This document shows, in pieces, positions 1 through 11,499 of a DNA stretch of 64,000 bases (within the stretch, counting starts at the first letter, position 1; the number at the start of each line of letters is the position of its first letter). The notes below the pieces were generated by a model. That model had not been told where the DNA came from. It was given only the letters and a program-made list of their open reading frames with translations, and did no database searches. The position numbers and the translations under genes were made by a program. The DNA is taken from assembly GCA_003550325.1 (NCBI GenBank), contig QKWP01000006.1:710465-774464 (forward strand). The letters are read 5' to 3'. The DNA is from Gigaspora rosea. Taxonomy: Eukaryota; Glomeromycota; Glomeromycetes; Diversisporales; Gigasporaceae.

Positions 1-230
1 TAAGCCGATATTTAGTTGTTATATCAACCTTAATAATATCGGCCTTTTTTTGGTTTATATTTTAAAAAATTAATATGTCAACAAGATATCGGATGGCAGA
101 TATTTATATGGTTATATTAATTAGCTGAATATCTTTTACCCAATTTTATAATGTTTGGTTTGTTACATATTGCCTATAATCTTCTCAATATCGGCCTATT
201 ATATTAAAAAATTTCGACCAGTGTATACCA
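1..230. repeat. Short inverted AATATCGGCC repeats at window edge
   Basis: GCCGATATT at 4 and AATATCGGCC at 35 and 187 form inverted and direct copies within 200 bp, with weaker copies between. It is probably the end of a small palindromic element cut by the window boundary. Nothing coding is seen. Confidence 0.35.
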
Positions 231-370
231 AGGCTACAGGTAATATATCCAACCGATTGACAAGAAGAGTTACCAGAACACAGATTTATTTTTCAAAGCG
301 TCGCCAGTGGGATTTGAACCTTAGACATGGGTGACAACTTCCAACTTCCCTAAGTTGCCACACCCTGCTT

Positions 371-853
371 AACAAGTTTACTTAGTGCAAGAAATTAAAA
401 TCGATTAGTAAAATTTAGAGAATCATAGCATTTTGTATAATTTTATTAATAAAATTATACACATTTCTATGATTCTCTAAATTTTACTAATTGGTCATAA
501 CTTCTTGCACTAAGTAAACTTGTTTAGAACAAAAAAATATATCATTTCAATCTATTTTATTTTATTTTCCTTAAAATTTGCGTCTAAGATGCTTAATTTT
601 GAATTTTTGATAAAAATTTTCCAAAATTAAGCATCTTTTTTTCAAATTTTAAGAAAAGTAAAATAAAATATGCTGATTTATATATTATTTGGTACTTAAC
701 AAGTTTACTTAGTGCAAGAAGTTATGATCAATTAGTAAAATTTAGAGAATCATAGAAATTTGTATAATTTTATTAGTAAAATTATTCAAAATGCTATGAT
801 TCTCTAAATTTTACTAACTAATTTATACTTCTCACTCTAAGTAAACTTGATCA
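371..853. mobile_element. Fragment of the same foldback family (nested hairpins)
   Basis: Hairpin 371-527 has arms beginning AACAAGTTTACTTAGTGCA. A small hairpin follows around AAGATGCTTAATTTTG (about 586-640), and a second large hairpin lies at 683-850. These are the internal modules of the 41767-43259 element, in the same order. The doubled terminal motif and target duplications are not seen, so this is an internal fragment or a relative that has lost its ends. Confidence 0.65.
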
Positions 854-881
854 GTATCAAAAAATACATAAATTTTTATTC

Positions 882-1170
882 AGAACCAAACTAATTTGCA
901 AAATTTGGACTAGCCTGACTAAACTTATAATTGAGTTTGAGTTTAATATAAAGTTTTAATAATAAAATTTAGAGTTTGAGTCTGGTTTGGACCAGACCAA
1001 ACCCAGACTCAAATCTAGAATCACTAGTTCATATGAACACCAAACTGAACCTGAACATGTTCATGAACTTATGAACTAAACCTGAACTGAACCTGAACCA
1101 GCTCTAAAAGTTCAATACTGAACCTGAACCTGAACTTGATCTAAGTTCAGTTCAGTTCAGATTCATAGGA
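882..1170. repeat. Low-complexity TTCAGGTTCAG / GTTTGAGTTTGA tract
   Basis: Short degenerate units such as GAACCTGAAC and GAGTTTGAGTTT repeat in both orientations. The composition resembles the arms of the 24928-26245 hairpin element (GGTTTGATTTGAGTTT). No ORF is present. Confidence 0.45.
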
Positions 1171-1179
1171 GCACTACTA

Positions 1180-2300
1180 TTAGGTAAGAAATTTCTATCA
1201 AACAGGGTTAAGTTCTTAGATAGAATGCAATTAGATGAGTATAATGAAGAGCTAAAATTAGAATTTGAATTTTAGGGCCAGCAACACTTCCAGCTTGTTT
1301 CAAAGCATTTTAATCCTAGAGAAAAGACTAATTTAGATGATCAGAATTTGCACGATCAAAAAAAGTGAATGTATATAAAAAAAAGATATAGATCTTATTG
1401 AAGTCCCATATATATATGATTTTTTGCCTTATATTTGGCATGTACTAGAAAAAAATGTTATTTGCAAATATAAAAATCTTAAATATATATTACTTATTTT
1501 AACATAGTACAAAATACAATAAAATTCTTAAATATATATTACTTATTTTAACTTAGTACAAAATACAATGAAAAAATGAAGTTGTTTGTATATAATCTTG
1601 ACGAAGCTAAAGAATTATCTCATTGTTAAGCAACCCATCAAGTCCTAGTTGGCCATTTTTAATAGTGGTTGCTAGGAAATTGAATAGTAGTAAGACTCAT
1701 ATGCTTATTAATTTACTTTTAGAAAATAAATTGTATCAGTTATTTAATCAAAAAGGGTAATTAGATATATTCCGAATGATGATTTAGCATTATGTGGATT
1801 TTATCTTAATGAGTCGAAATATATGTTCTTAAAAAGTGGCTATCAAATAATCGCGAATAGTTCCAAACTACATAAAGAAACAATTACTTTCAAATAATTT
1901 AAACCTATTGATATTTCTAACGTAACTAATTTTCTCTCAAAAAAAGTATGGTAGCTATATTTGAGGATTTATGTGATGCCTCTAAAAAATTTCAAGATAA
2001 AATTATTTCTTACTTTATCAAAGGTCTTTATTCTAATGTTAGTACAATTTATATAACACAATTATTTTTTGATGTTCTGGTGCTAATACAAAAAAATCTT
2101 ACCTATATCGTACTCTTCAATAGAAGCTGTAATATGGATGATCTTTCTAAATACTTCATCAATATGTTTTAATTGGCATAATGCAGTCAAGGTAATTAAT
2201 AAATATTTACATAGCTGTGAATTTATAGTTATAGATCTAACAAGAGAAAAAGACGATTCATTATTTATATGAGCAGCAAAAAACTAACTATTAAAATTAG
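1180..2300 (+). pseudogene. Unidentified decayed coding traces
   Basis: Coherent protein-like stretches appear on the plus strand in shifting frames: [20 protein letters not shown] near 1190-1275, [20 protein letters not shown] near 1768-1830, and a 74-aa open stretch at 1948-2172. Stops between them rule out one intact frame. I do not recognise the family. It could be transposon-derived, given the neighbours. Confidence 0.25.
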
Positions 2301-2445
2301 ATGTATAATAATAACAAACATGAATTATTATTTACATCAGAGATTTTTATATCATGAAGCAATTAATAAATTGAATAAATACCTGTGTACTATGCTTCTG
2401 CTGCATTTTTAAAAGTCATTTTTGGAATCTAACCCACAATTGACT

Positions 2446-2624
2446 AGGACCCCAAAATATACATAGATAGGTCAGGTATGAGTTTGCTTATTTTTGAGGT
2501 TTTTTATGCAGATCTTTCTATTTATAGTAATTTTTTGCTTATTTTTTAAGTTTTTTCTGCAGATTTTTCCTTTTTTAGTAACTCTATAATTAACCTAACC
2601 TATCTATGTATATTTCGGGGTCCT
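2446..2624. mobile_element. 179-bp MITE with 8-bp target duplication
   Basis: The terminal inverted repeats begin AGGACCCCAAAATATACATA on the left, and the right end reads in inverse as AGGACCCCGAAATATACATA. It is flanked by AATTGACT at 2438-2445 and 2625-2632, a perfect duplication. The interior is T-rich with an internal duplication around TTTTTTGCTTATTTTT. An 8-bp duplication is hAT-like, though the AGGACCCC end is unlike the hAT element at 49571. Confidence 0.82.
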
Positions 2625-2799
2625 AATTGACTCTTTTTAGAATCTATCCAATTATAAAAAATATAATATTCTTCATATTTTCTAATATAAATATCCAAAA
2701 GTATACGTAAATTACATTGTTTATAATATTCAATCCATTAAGTATGCTATTGATTAAATTGTTCTCGAGTTTGAGAATTTTTCACTTTATTATCGATTA

Positions 2800-5135
2800 A
2801 ACCAAGAAATTTCTCTTCTTTAGAAGTATTATTATTTGCTAAGCTGTTCCAGACAAGATGTGCATTCGATGGCTCTCATTCTTTAAAAATTTTCCAAAGT
2901 CTTTGTATAAGTCTTGTACATTCAAAATCAGTTTGAGGTTTGAGCCTTCGTGATCATAATGATCTTTCATTAAATCAAATTAACTTGCTTTTGAAGCTAA
3001 ATTAACATTGACATGTATAAGTTTCTTACAACTAAAACATATTGCAGTACTGTCTTCATATGGCCTATCTCTACTGTAATATATTTATCAAAATTTATAC
3101 CTTGAGCATGTGAAGCATGAAGACAATACTGGTGATATGTACTATAGAACCTCCTGGTTCTAATAACTCTTGAAGAGTAATTCTAACATGACAGGACTAC
3201 TGAATGGATGTTTTGTCTTTAAGGATTAGACTAATACAATAATAAGGGTTTTTAGTATCGATAATTTTATTAAGAATATTATGTCTGCCAGTCTTTGCAA
3301 CCCTTTTATTTATATTATACTTTGCTCTAGATATATTTAACAATTATATGAGATTTAAAATTATTAGAACTATTAGATTTGGTTCTTTATAGTATACAAT
3401 ATATCAATTCATTTTTGCATATTTTGAGTATTTTAAATAGCATATACAAAAAGCATTTATTCACTAAAAAACATATTACAAATGCTTTAAATTATATGCT
3501 ATAAAATATTATCTATCTGATTTATATATTTAATGGTTAGTATTAAATCTTGTAATTTGCTGGTGAACTCTTTTTCACAGGTTCAAGGTCTTAAATAAAT
3601 TGATATATAAATAAATATTGGATTAAAAAATGATTATAAATAATTTATAATATAGCAATTATGCTTATGGAGATAGCTTCGCCTTGAATTTAACTTTTTG
3701 TGATCATAAGCCTGACTTTGAGGTTTTTGATCATTTTTTATTCTGCATAGTGCATTGTTTTGATGCCCTAAGTTTTTTATTATTATTCATGCAAATATCA
3801 ATTATACTATCTAAATTATCTGGATCTCTATTGTGAAATAAAGTTCTAAATTTTCTATTTTGTTTGATTGACGTTGTATGAAAAAAAATGATACTATAAT
3901 GGATGTCTGCAATAACAGAAAGATTACTGTGGACTAAATGTTTAATCTAAAAGTGATAGCTGACCCTCTTTTGCATATATTATTAACTTAACTTAGGAAA
4001 CACCAATTGCCTACCTTTGAATATTCCAAGTGGGACACTACACAAAGCATATTTTGGTGGTCTTTTAAATCATAATAAAATTGACTAATAATATTAAAGT
4101 TGATCACAATTGTTGGAAAAGCACCAAAAAACTTAGAAACATTTGGGCCAAGATCGAGCTTTGCCATTTTTGTATAAAGAGCCAGATAAGTTGTCTATAA
4201 ATAACTATTAAACGCATTAGATAGTAGTTGAAGCCCACTAATTAGCTATTGAACACATTTCTGATGTTCTAAGCAATAGTTTAATACTGTGTTTGCAGTT
4301 GTATAGGCTCATTGTTATTGCCTATAAAGGCTCCAAAATGCTCTACTAGCCCTTTCTTAAATTCTTTAGATTTATTCAATTTATTATCTTTATTAAGATT
4401 ATGGCTATAATATTTATTCACAACCACTATTGTATCTTTTTCATCTATAGGTTTAACTAGATTGAAAAAGTTCACTACTACTTCATAGAAAGAATTCCTA
4501 AAACACTATGGATTAAAAACATGGTAGTAGCCCTCAAATTCTCACCTGTAGCCACATCCCTTGTAGTTTTTTCTGCTACATTGAGTTTATAATTTGAGAG
4601 TCACCAAATGCTTTTGATATTGTACACTTTCTGCATTTTTTTCTGGGCTTCTCGATGTGCTTGGTTTACTTTTGACAAAGAGACGACAGTGATGATGGAA
4701 GCATTTATTAAAATCCAGAATCTTCAGAAAATATGCCCACAATCCAAACTCTCTCCAAACCGCTAATAATAAACTTAAAGAACTATTATTACTAAAGATT
4801 TCAGACTCTAGAAAGCCATGTATTGAGTTGGTATTTCATAATCATTAGTAGGTATTGTTAAAAAGTTTGGGGGAAAAGAATTAGTTATATTGATATTTGG
4901 ACCTATTGCGTCTATTACTAAAAATCATTTTATGATAGTCTTCACTGTTCTTTTTTTCTAAAAACTTTTCGATAAAAGTAAATTTTGGATCAGACAATAT
5001 ATAAGGTTGTGAAACTTTAGTCAATAAGATTTTCAAGTAGAAAGTCTTCTGATATCCATTGAGTTCGAATATATTCACGAGTTTCACTTTTTGTAGAACA
5101 ACAGGTTTCTGATTAAGTTTTGTGCTAGTCAATAT
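2800..5135 (-). pseudogene. Unidentified decayed coding traces on minus strand
   Basis: Open stretches at 5132-4881 (83 aa, with VVLQKVKLVNIFELNGYQKT) and 4475-4281 (64 aa, with VKPIDEKDTIVVVNKYYSHN) are followed downstream by fragments such as FDLMKDHYDHEGSNLKLIL near 2990-2925. Stops and frame changes intervene. The order suggests one decayed gene, but I cannot name the family. Stretches between the fragments hold nothing I can support. Confidence 0.25.
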
Positions 5136-6700
5136 ATATTCAAAAAATTAATAAATAGTATTCAGTTTAACTTGTTATGAAGTTGGATAATAAAATTTTG
5201 AGGTGGATACATTTGATTCATTTTTCATCTCATAGCTCAGTGTTAAGCAGGAAGCTTATTTGGTCTTCCTCTTCTCGCTAATAAGACAATTATGATTCAA
5301 TGATCGCGCCATCAATAATAAAAGAACTTAGAGAGGGAATACTCAGATCCTAGACCCGCCTCGAAAGGCAAAAAGTACCCTTAAGAAGACTATACTATAA
5401 AACTAAATGTAGTAATAAAAAAAGTTAACTTATTTTTAGAGGATTGTAAAATATGTTAGTTCTTTCTTCAATCTGATTAATGCACCCTCTCCGATAATTA
5501 AGCTATCAAATTTTCAATTTTAGCTTTTTTTATGATATGTTGTTCTTTCTTACGCAAATTTTTTGGATGGCCTTTGATATAACAGGTGTATTTTATAGTG
5601 ACATAATGTTGTTATGAGTAAGCAATTTTATAAAAACAGAAAATAAAAAATTTTAAGATGTTCTATTGAAAACAAGCAATTCGGAACAGAACTTTGAAGT
5701 GAAAATAACCTTTTTATTATAAATCATAACTTATTTTGTTTAGTATATAACAATTTAACACAAAGCAGTATATGATATAAATGACTTGGCATTGCAATAA
5801 TTCAACACAAATCAACTAACAATTTCTATTAGGCATCATAATAATTACTAACAAATAATTAAAATGTTTACTAAATTCAGCACTATATTTATTGAACATA
5901 GCAAATCAACCTAACAATAATACTTTTTTGTATTTCTGCATTCTCCTTCCTAAATTTATCAATTTCGGCTACAAGCTTATAATTTAATTCTCTCAACAAG
6001 TCGTCTTTAGATTGCATGTTTGCTATTGTTTATATAAAATACAATAATTAATGCTTTAATTTCAAATAAAAAAATTATCTGTGCATGACAATTTATCACT
6101 CCGATTACTTTTACTAGGAAATATATCGTTATTCATTATCAATACAAGAAATAAATTCATGAAATATACATACAAAAGTAAACTGATTATATATGTGAAA
6201 TCAGCAACTGGGGTCAGCTTTATTTGTACAGCATAAAATAAAACACATAAATTTTATCTCAATCATTGCCAAAAACTTACTATAATTTTATTATTTATCA
6301 ACTTGCTAGTATCATTAAAAATAACTCAATCATAAGGGCATTTTTTTGGCCCGAAGAATATACTTTTACATAGGTATGCATAAACATGTTCAAATAATAA
6401 ATATGTACATAAGATTGCCCAACTAGTTTCTGCCTTTACAAAATAAATTCTATAATAAATCGAAAATTAGGATTTTTAGCTGAAATTCATAATCAATGGA
6501 ACAGGTAAAAAATATTTTAATTCTTATAAACAAAACCAAAAAAGATACTATATATATTATTCCCAAAATGTATGAATATGATTAACTCAAGGATTTGTTT
6601 ATTATTATATCATTAAAAACAAATTATATTAAATACATGCACAAATTGTTGAAATAATTGCTTTCTACTTTATTCTCAAATATCATGCTAACTAATCATT
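5135..6700. other. AT-rich sequence, nothing recognised
   Basis: No long ORF, hairpin or tandem repeat stands out. The sequence is very AT-rich with scattered poly-A and poly-T runs. Confidence 0.5.
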
Positions 6701-8640
6701 TGAGTTCTATACTTTCTTCCAAGTATTTAGATTTCAATAACTTTAACCAATGCATATCAGGTTCCTGACTTAGTTTCTTTCTATCCTCAGCACCTAGTGG
6801 CAATTAATATTTATGGTTTATAAAAGATGGATGGCACTCAATTTCTTCCTTACTAGCCTAATTGAAATCTATTAACATTTCTTGATATTGATCTTGAGAT
6901 TTGGTAACCAAAATGTTGGAATTACGGAGGTCAGCAAAGACGATATTTTCCTTATGCAATTTGCTGATAGCTTCTTCGATATTCTTGTAAACCATTTTAC
7001 ACTCATCATGACTAAGCAAGCTACTGCAGCTATAAAGTGGCTTGGCCTTAACATAATCCATTACTACAATATAAAAACTATTTACCTCCTCTTTGTTAAT
7101 GTGAAGTAATTTTAGTGCTTTTCCAATTTCACTACACAATTTGCGTGCCCTTTGATTATAATTCTATATAAACTTAACAACAATTTCTCGCCCGTCCTTT
7201 GTTATAGCTTTCCAAAAAAGCTTGTTTAACTGATCTACAAGCTTTTTTTATATATAAATTCTATAGTTATATTCTGTTGTTTGTATTGATTCGGATAAGA
7301 AAAAAACTACTGTGAATTTTGTAGATCTGAAAGTGCATCTAGCGATTCATAATACTCCTTTAGCCTATTAACTCCCAAATACAAAGCTTTGAATAGTCTT
7401 GCCACGCGCTCTGTGTAATCTCAAATGTTTGTAGGAATAAGAGGTATAAAGTTCATCAAGGGATCTATGTTAGGTTTCTCAATGTATACTGCTTCTAAAA
7501 CATACACCCAAGGTCAAGCTAAGTATAAGATAAAGACAGCCAGTTGTATTATTTGAGCAATTCCTCATTTTTCTTCTGGGTATAATATTTTGCATAAGAA
7601 ACTCTAGCCTGAGTGGTCGAATTGCATTTGCCAGTACCAATTTCATTTTTTATCTTAGCAAGAGGTGTAATATACTTAATGAATGATATTTACATTCCAA
7701 TATACCATCATTTGAAGAATCATTATCTAGGCAAATTATTTTTAATTTTTCACTAAACAATTGTTAAAATTTTATTTTAAATTTTTAGAATGCTCAGATT
7801 CATTCTGATGCATTTTTGCTATTTCATAGATGAGTTCAAAAGTTCATTGATAATGTTCTTTTCACATTTCTAGATCTTTGTTATGATAATTACGCAGAAA
7901 CTACTTGAAAACATCAAGGTAAACTTGTACTAGTGGGCCAATGCATTCTGGAAGACGGTGAATAAGTAATTGCTTATCTTTATTATGATATTCAATAAGA
8001 TTATTAATAAGTGCAAAGGATAATGGAGGAAGATAATTCCTAATCTTTTTTATATTTCTTTGTTGTTCTGTATAGATTAGAAGAGTTTAGTTAAGATTAC
8101 TAAAATTCTACAGATGCAGACATATGTTATACAACCAACCTTTTTCATAATTATCTAAATCAGAGAAACATCGCTTTGTAATTGATAAAGATCTGCATTA
8201 CAAAAATTATTAATTATGAGAAGTACTCAATATAATAACTTGCATACTATAAATATGAGGTTGTAAGCTTCTCTTGCTAGAGTGTTTTTCCAATTCTTTT
8301 ATTTTCTGATCTTTTGCATTCGTACCTATATAATAAGTATGAGGCACAAGTTAATGAAATTATTGCGGAGAAAGCAGTATAGGTTTGGAATATATAAATG
8401 TAGTCATACTACTTACCCTGGACCTTACCCTTAATATCTAAAATGAATTCAAGATATTTTTAGCCGGTCCTATTCCTAAACTAGCTCGCATAAGCTTGTT
8501 TGCATTCAGTTTAAGCAATACTGGTCCGTTAATTGCTTCTTTACGAAAAATTTCAAAATGATGGTCTTCAAGGCCCAAGTCTTTTTTTCGCGCAAAAAAT
8601 TAATTAAATCTTCTGTTTTTTTATATCCCTTCAATAAGAC
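6700..8640 (-). pseudogene. Decayed SAM / nuclease-like / kinase-like (Crinkler-type) gene
   Basis: Reading down the minus strand, fragments in shifted frames line up into a recognisable multidomain protein. At about 8640-8430 there is a SAM-like domain (TEDLINFLRE, then INGPVLLKLNANKL and LGIGPAKNIL). At about 7700-7560 there is a segment with IKNEIGTGKC, resembling the nuclease-like region of this fungal family. At about 7500-7340 comes DPLMNFIPLIP and VARLFKALYLGVNRL. From 7240 to 6700 there is a kinase-like domain with REIVVKF, KLCSEIGKALKLL, FADLRNSNILV (Asp and Asn of the catalytic loop) and LIDF. Frameshifts and stops interrupt it, including TAG directly after LIDFN and TAA after NHKY. 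Such proteins are common in Glomeromycotina and some are called Crinkler-like. No Crinkler N-terminal domain is visible here. It is not expected to make a functional protein. Confidence 0.6.
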
Positions 8641-10490
8641 AATTATAGGAACAGAAATTTTCTCTCTAGAAGAAGTGTTTATTGCAGTAGATATAATGTT
8701 TTGATAAAAAAAATTTTAGAAATAAATAGTCGTACATTTACCTTTTTATAGTTTATACAAATAATTAGATTGTTATACAACAGATCACGTATTGTTATAA
8801 ATGACAATGCTGTATTTTTCTGATAAAAACATAATATAGTATTGATCACGTTCACTGTATACAGAATTTTGTTTATTGTCATTCAAGCATATGGAAATTT
8901 ATTTTTATTATTTTATTTATTAATTATTCGAGAATTTAATAAAACTTGAAACTATTATGAAAAAGTCACATAAACTATCATTACATAATGAAATTTATTT
9001 TATTATTTTTATTTAATTTCAAGGATATTATAAATGAGTTAGGAACATGAAACTATTATGAAAATAGTGAGGCTTTCACTTAACACTTCTTTTCTTGTAA
9101 TAAAATATTCTCTAGTTTATATTTATTTCTTGAACTGCTTCTATTTACATAATACTATACTTCCTCAAGTTTACGCCAATATTGAGCCTTTGCTACAATA
9201 AGGTTAGCCTTTCTTAAAACTTTGACACTCAGTAAATAGATGCTCAGAAGCCATTCTCTAAAGTACAACTTCTGGATTTGTTGATTACAGTTGCAGTAAA
9301 AGTAATTTTCAATACTATTAGACATTTTTTTAGATAAATTTGGGCAGTAAAATATGTAAGTATATAAATCAAACAGAATCACTATAAAGCGACAAACTTC
9401 CATAACTTCATTATACTCCCCTTTATAAATAGATTTCACTCATCTCTGAATGGCAATACAAATGGCATGACAATAGCAAAAAAAGGACCTATATGTGCTT
9501 TATGCCAAATTTTTTACATTTTATATTACACTATATTGGTCATAGGGTGGACCCTTAGGCATGTGAAATGCATGTTAGAGATCTCAAGATCTTCAGCATT
9601 ATGGCATAAAGAAAGATCCCTATGTAATATATTTCATTTGATCACCCAGTAGGGCCTTTATTTTTATTATAAAGACTATAAAAGCAGAAATATATGTGTT
9701 TTGGTTAGAATAAATAAACTTTTGTACTAGCTTTGGAATAGATCTAAAGCTTGGGTATTATTTTTTCTATGAATGTTGAAAAAATAAAATTCAAAAATTC
9801 ACAATAAGATTTGGTTGCACAGATAATGTATGTGTCATAAAATAATTGTTTGAATTTGGGTCAGAGTACTAATTCTAGAAAATTTTAAAAATAATACTTT
9901 GTGCTTTTATCTGTTCCACATAAGTTATGCATAATGCAGTAGTAATAAGCCTTGTAAGGTATTATACAGTTATAGTACAGATAAATTTATACTTTACTCT
10001 AACACATTAATAAATTTTCACATTCATATTGCTTATACATTCATATCTGCTACTTTTTTACACATTTTATAATATAGGTGTGAATAATGATTGTATTCGT
10101 TACAAACCTTATACCCATGCTTCTATTCTCTAAAGATATGCCACTTTCAATGTATTTTTGTTTGTTTTTATTTGTAAGTATACTATATTCTTTTATTATT
10201 ATATATTAACAGAAAAAACATAACGTGGCTAGATTTTTTATACAAACCTGCTTTGTCTTACAAACAAATTATGGGCCTTATAAGTAGCCATTGCTTTGCA
10301 ATAGATAATTGCAACAGATAAAAATATTAAATACCATATTTAAATAATCAAATAATAGCAATAAAAAACTTTATTAATTTTGTAGATAAGTACATGAAGT
10401 AAAAAAAATATTATATCAATCCTGACCACTGGGTTCAGGACATGTTATCTCATGTGATTGGTGCAGTAGATTAGTTTGTTTGTATCAAAA
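8641..10490. other. AT-rich interval with two unsupported short ORFs
   Basis: A 67-aa frame (8882-8679, minus) and a 94-aa frame (9439-9155, minus) are open. The latter contains CNCNQQIQKLYFREW and KANLIVAKAQYWRKLEEV, which look protein-like but match nothing I know. No splice context or partner was found, so neither is called as a gene. Confidence 0.3.
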
Positions 10491-10496
10491 CACTTA

Positions 10497-10643
10497 GGAG
10501 AGTGACAAAAATCAGGTGATTTTTTAGGGGGAGAGGTGTAAAAAAAGTTAAAATTATATATGAACCTGACTATATATATATTAAGGAAGAGAGAGGAAGT
10601 AGGCCTCTGATATAAAATAATCAAATGATTAATGACACGGTCC
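10497..10643. mobile_element. 147-bp MITE, TA target duplication, copy 1
   Basis: Ends are GGAGAGTGACA on the left and, inverted, GGACCGTGTCA on the right, with subterminal AATCAGGTGATT-like segments. TA lies on both sides (10495-10496 and 10644-10645). A second copy of nearly the same length is at 19210-19355. The TA duplication suggests mobilisation by a Tc1/mariner-type enzyme. Confidence 0.75.
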
Positions 10644-10960
10644 TAAGTATAATATTATTAATATCCTTCTGCCTTAATTTTGAAATTGTCAGAGCACTAA
10701 AAGATTTAACTCTTTGAATTTTATCTTCTCCAATATTAATAAAGAGTGTATAAAGCTTTCGTAATCTTTTACTTTCTTCCACAATGTAGTAGCTATAATA
10801 TTGGGAATTTGTTTTCTAATTTCATTATTAACTAATAACAAAAAAAGCATATAGAAGTTTTGTTTTCTCATAATGCTTAAGTCATTCTAATATAGCTTTA
10901 CTAAAGAGATAATAGTTGGTTATAACATTCTGATTTATAATTTCATTTTGCATTTCTAAA

Positions 10961-11290
10961 TTAGTTATAATATAAATTATTAAAACTAATAGCATTTTCT
11001 TTTTTAATTACAGGAACTTGAGTTTTGGGTTCAGTAGATAATTCTTTTATAAGATCTTTTATATCTGATTCCTTTTTAACTAGTTTCTTTACTTTTTTAT
11101 TAGATAGTTTATTTGTAGGTTCTCTGACACACCTTTTTTGTATTCCACCTCCAAATAATGACGATATATTCATTAGTGAATTTATTTTAAAATTATCACC
11201 TAACATATCTTCAATAGCTGAAGCTCCACTAGACTGAGATGATTCAGAAAACCATTGTTCAAATATTATAGGATCAATAGTTTTGTTGCA
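10961..11290 (-). CDS. Hypothetical Lys/Ser-rich ORF fragment
   Basis: The first ATG is at 11206, giving 81 aa, but the same frame continues upstream with DPIIFEQWFSESSQSSG, so the real start or an exon junction probably lies further up. The product has a Ser-rich N part, a KLSNKKVKKLVKKESDIKDL basic stretch and ends NNLYYN. No domain is recognised. It may be a relic of a larger gene. Confidence that it is expressed is low. Confidence 0.25.
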   Translation of the reverse strand, partial: CNKTIDPIIFEQWFSESSQSSGASAIEDMLGDNFKINSLMNISSLFGGGIQKRCVREPTNKLSNKKVKKLVKKESDIKDLIKELSTEPKTQVPVIKKENAISFNNLYYN

Positions 11291-11499
11291 ATCAAAAATA
11301 AGATATTTGTTTTTTTTTGTAAGTAAAAAATTTTTTTAAATGCATTTTCTATAATATATGTGGCCATATAAAAGTATTGTAAAAGGTTCAAGCCGATTGT
11401 CAAAATTTTTTTATTATTTACTTTACATGATAGCAATTCTGTAAATTTGATATTTTGCACTGCATTATATTTTGTTCTTTTAAAATATTAAGAGTGAAG

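Noticed and set aside
300..375. Possible tRNA gene on the minus strand
   Set aside because: B-box-like sequence is present, but the T-arm stem does not pair and no acceptor stem with a matching 5' end can be drawn.
6882..7109. 75-aa plus-strand ORF
   Set aside because: Antisense to the kinase-like domain relic.
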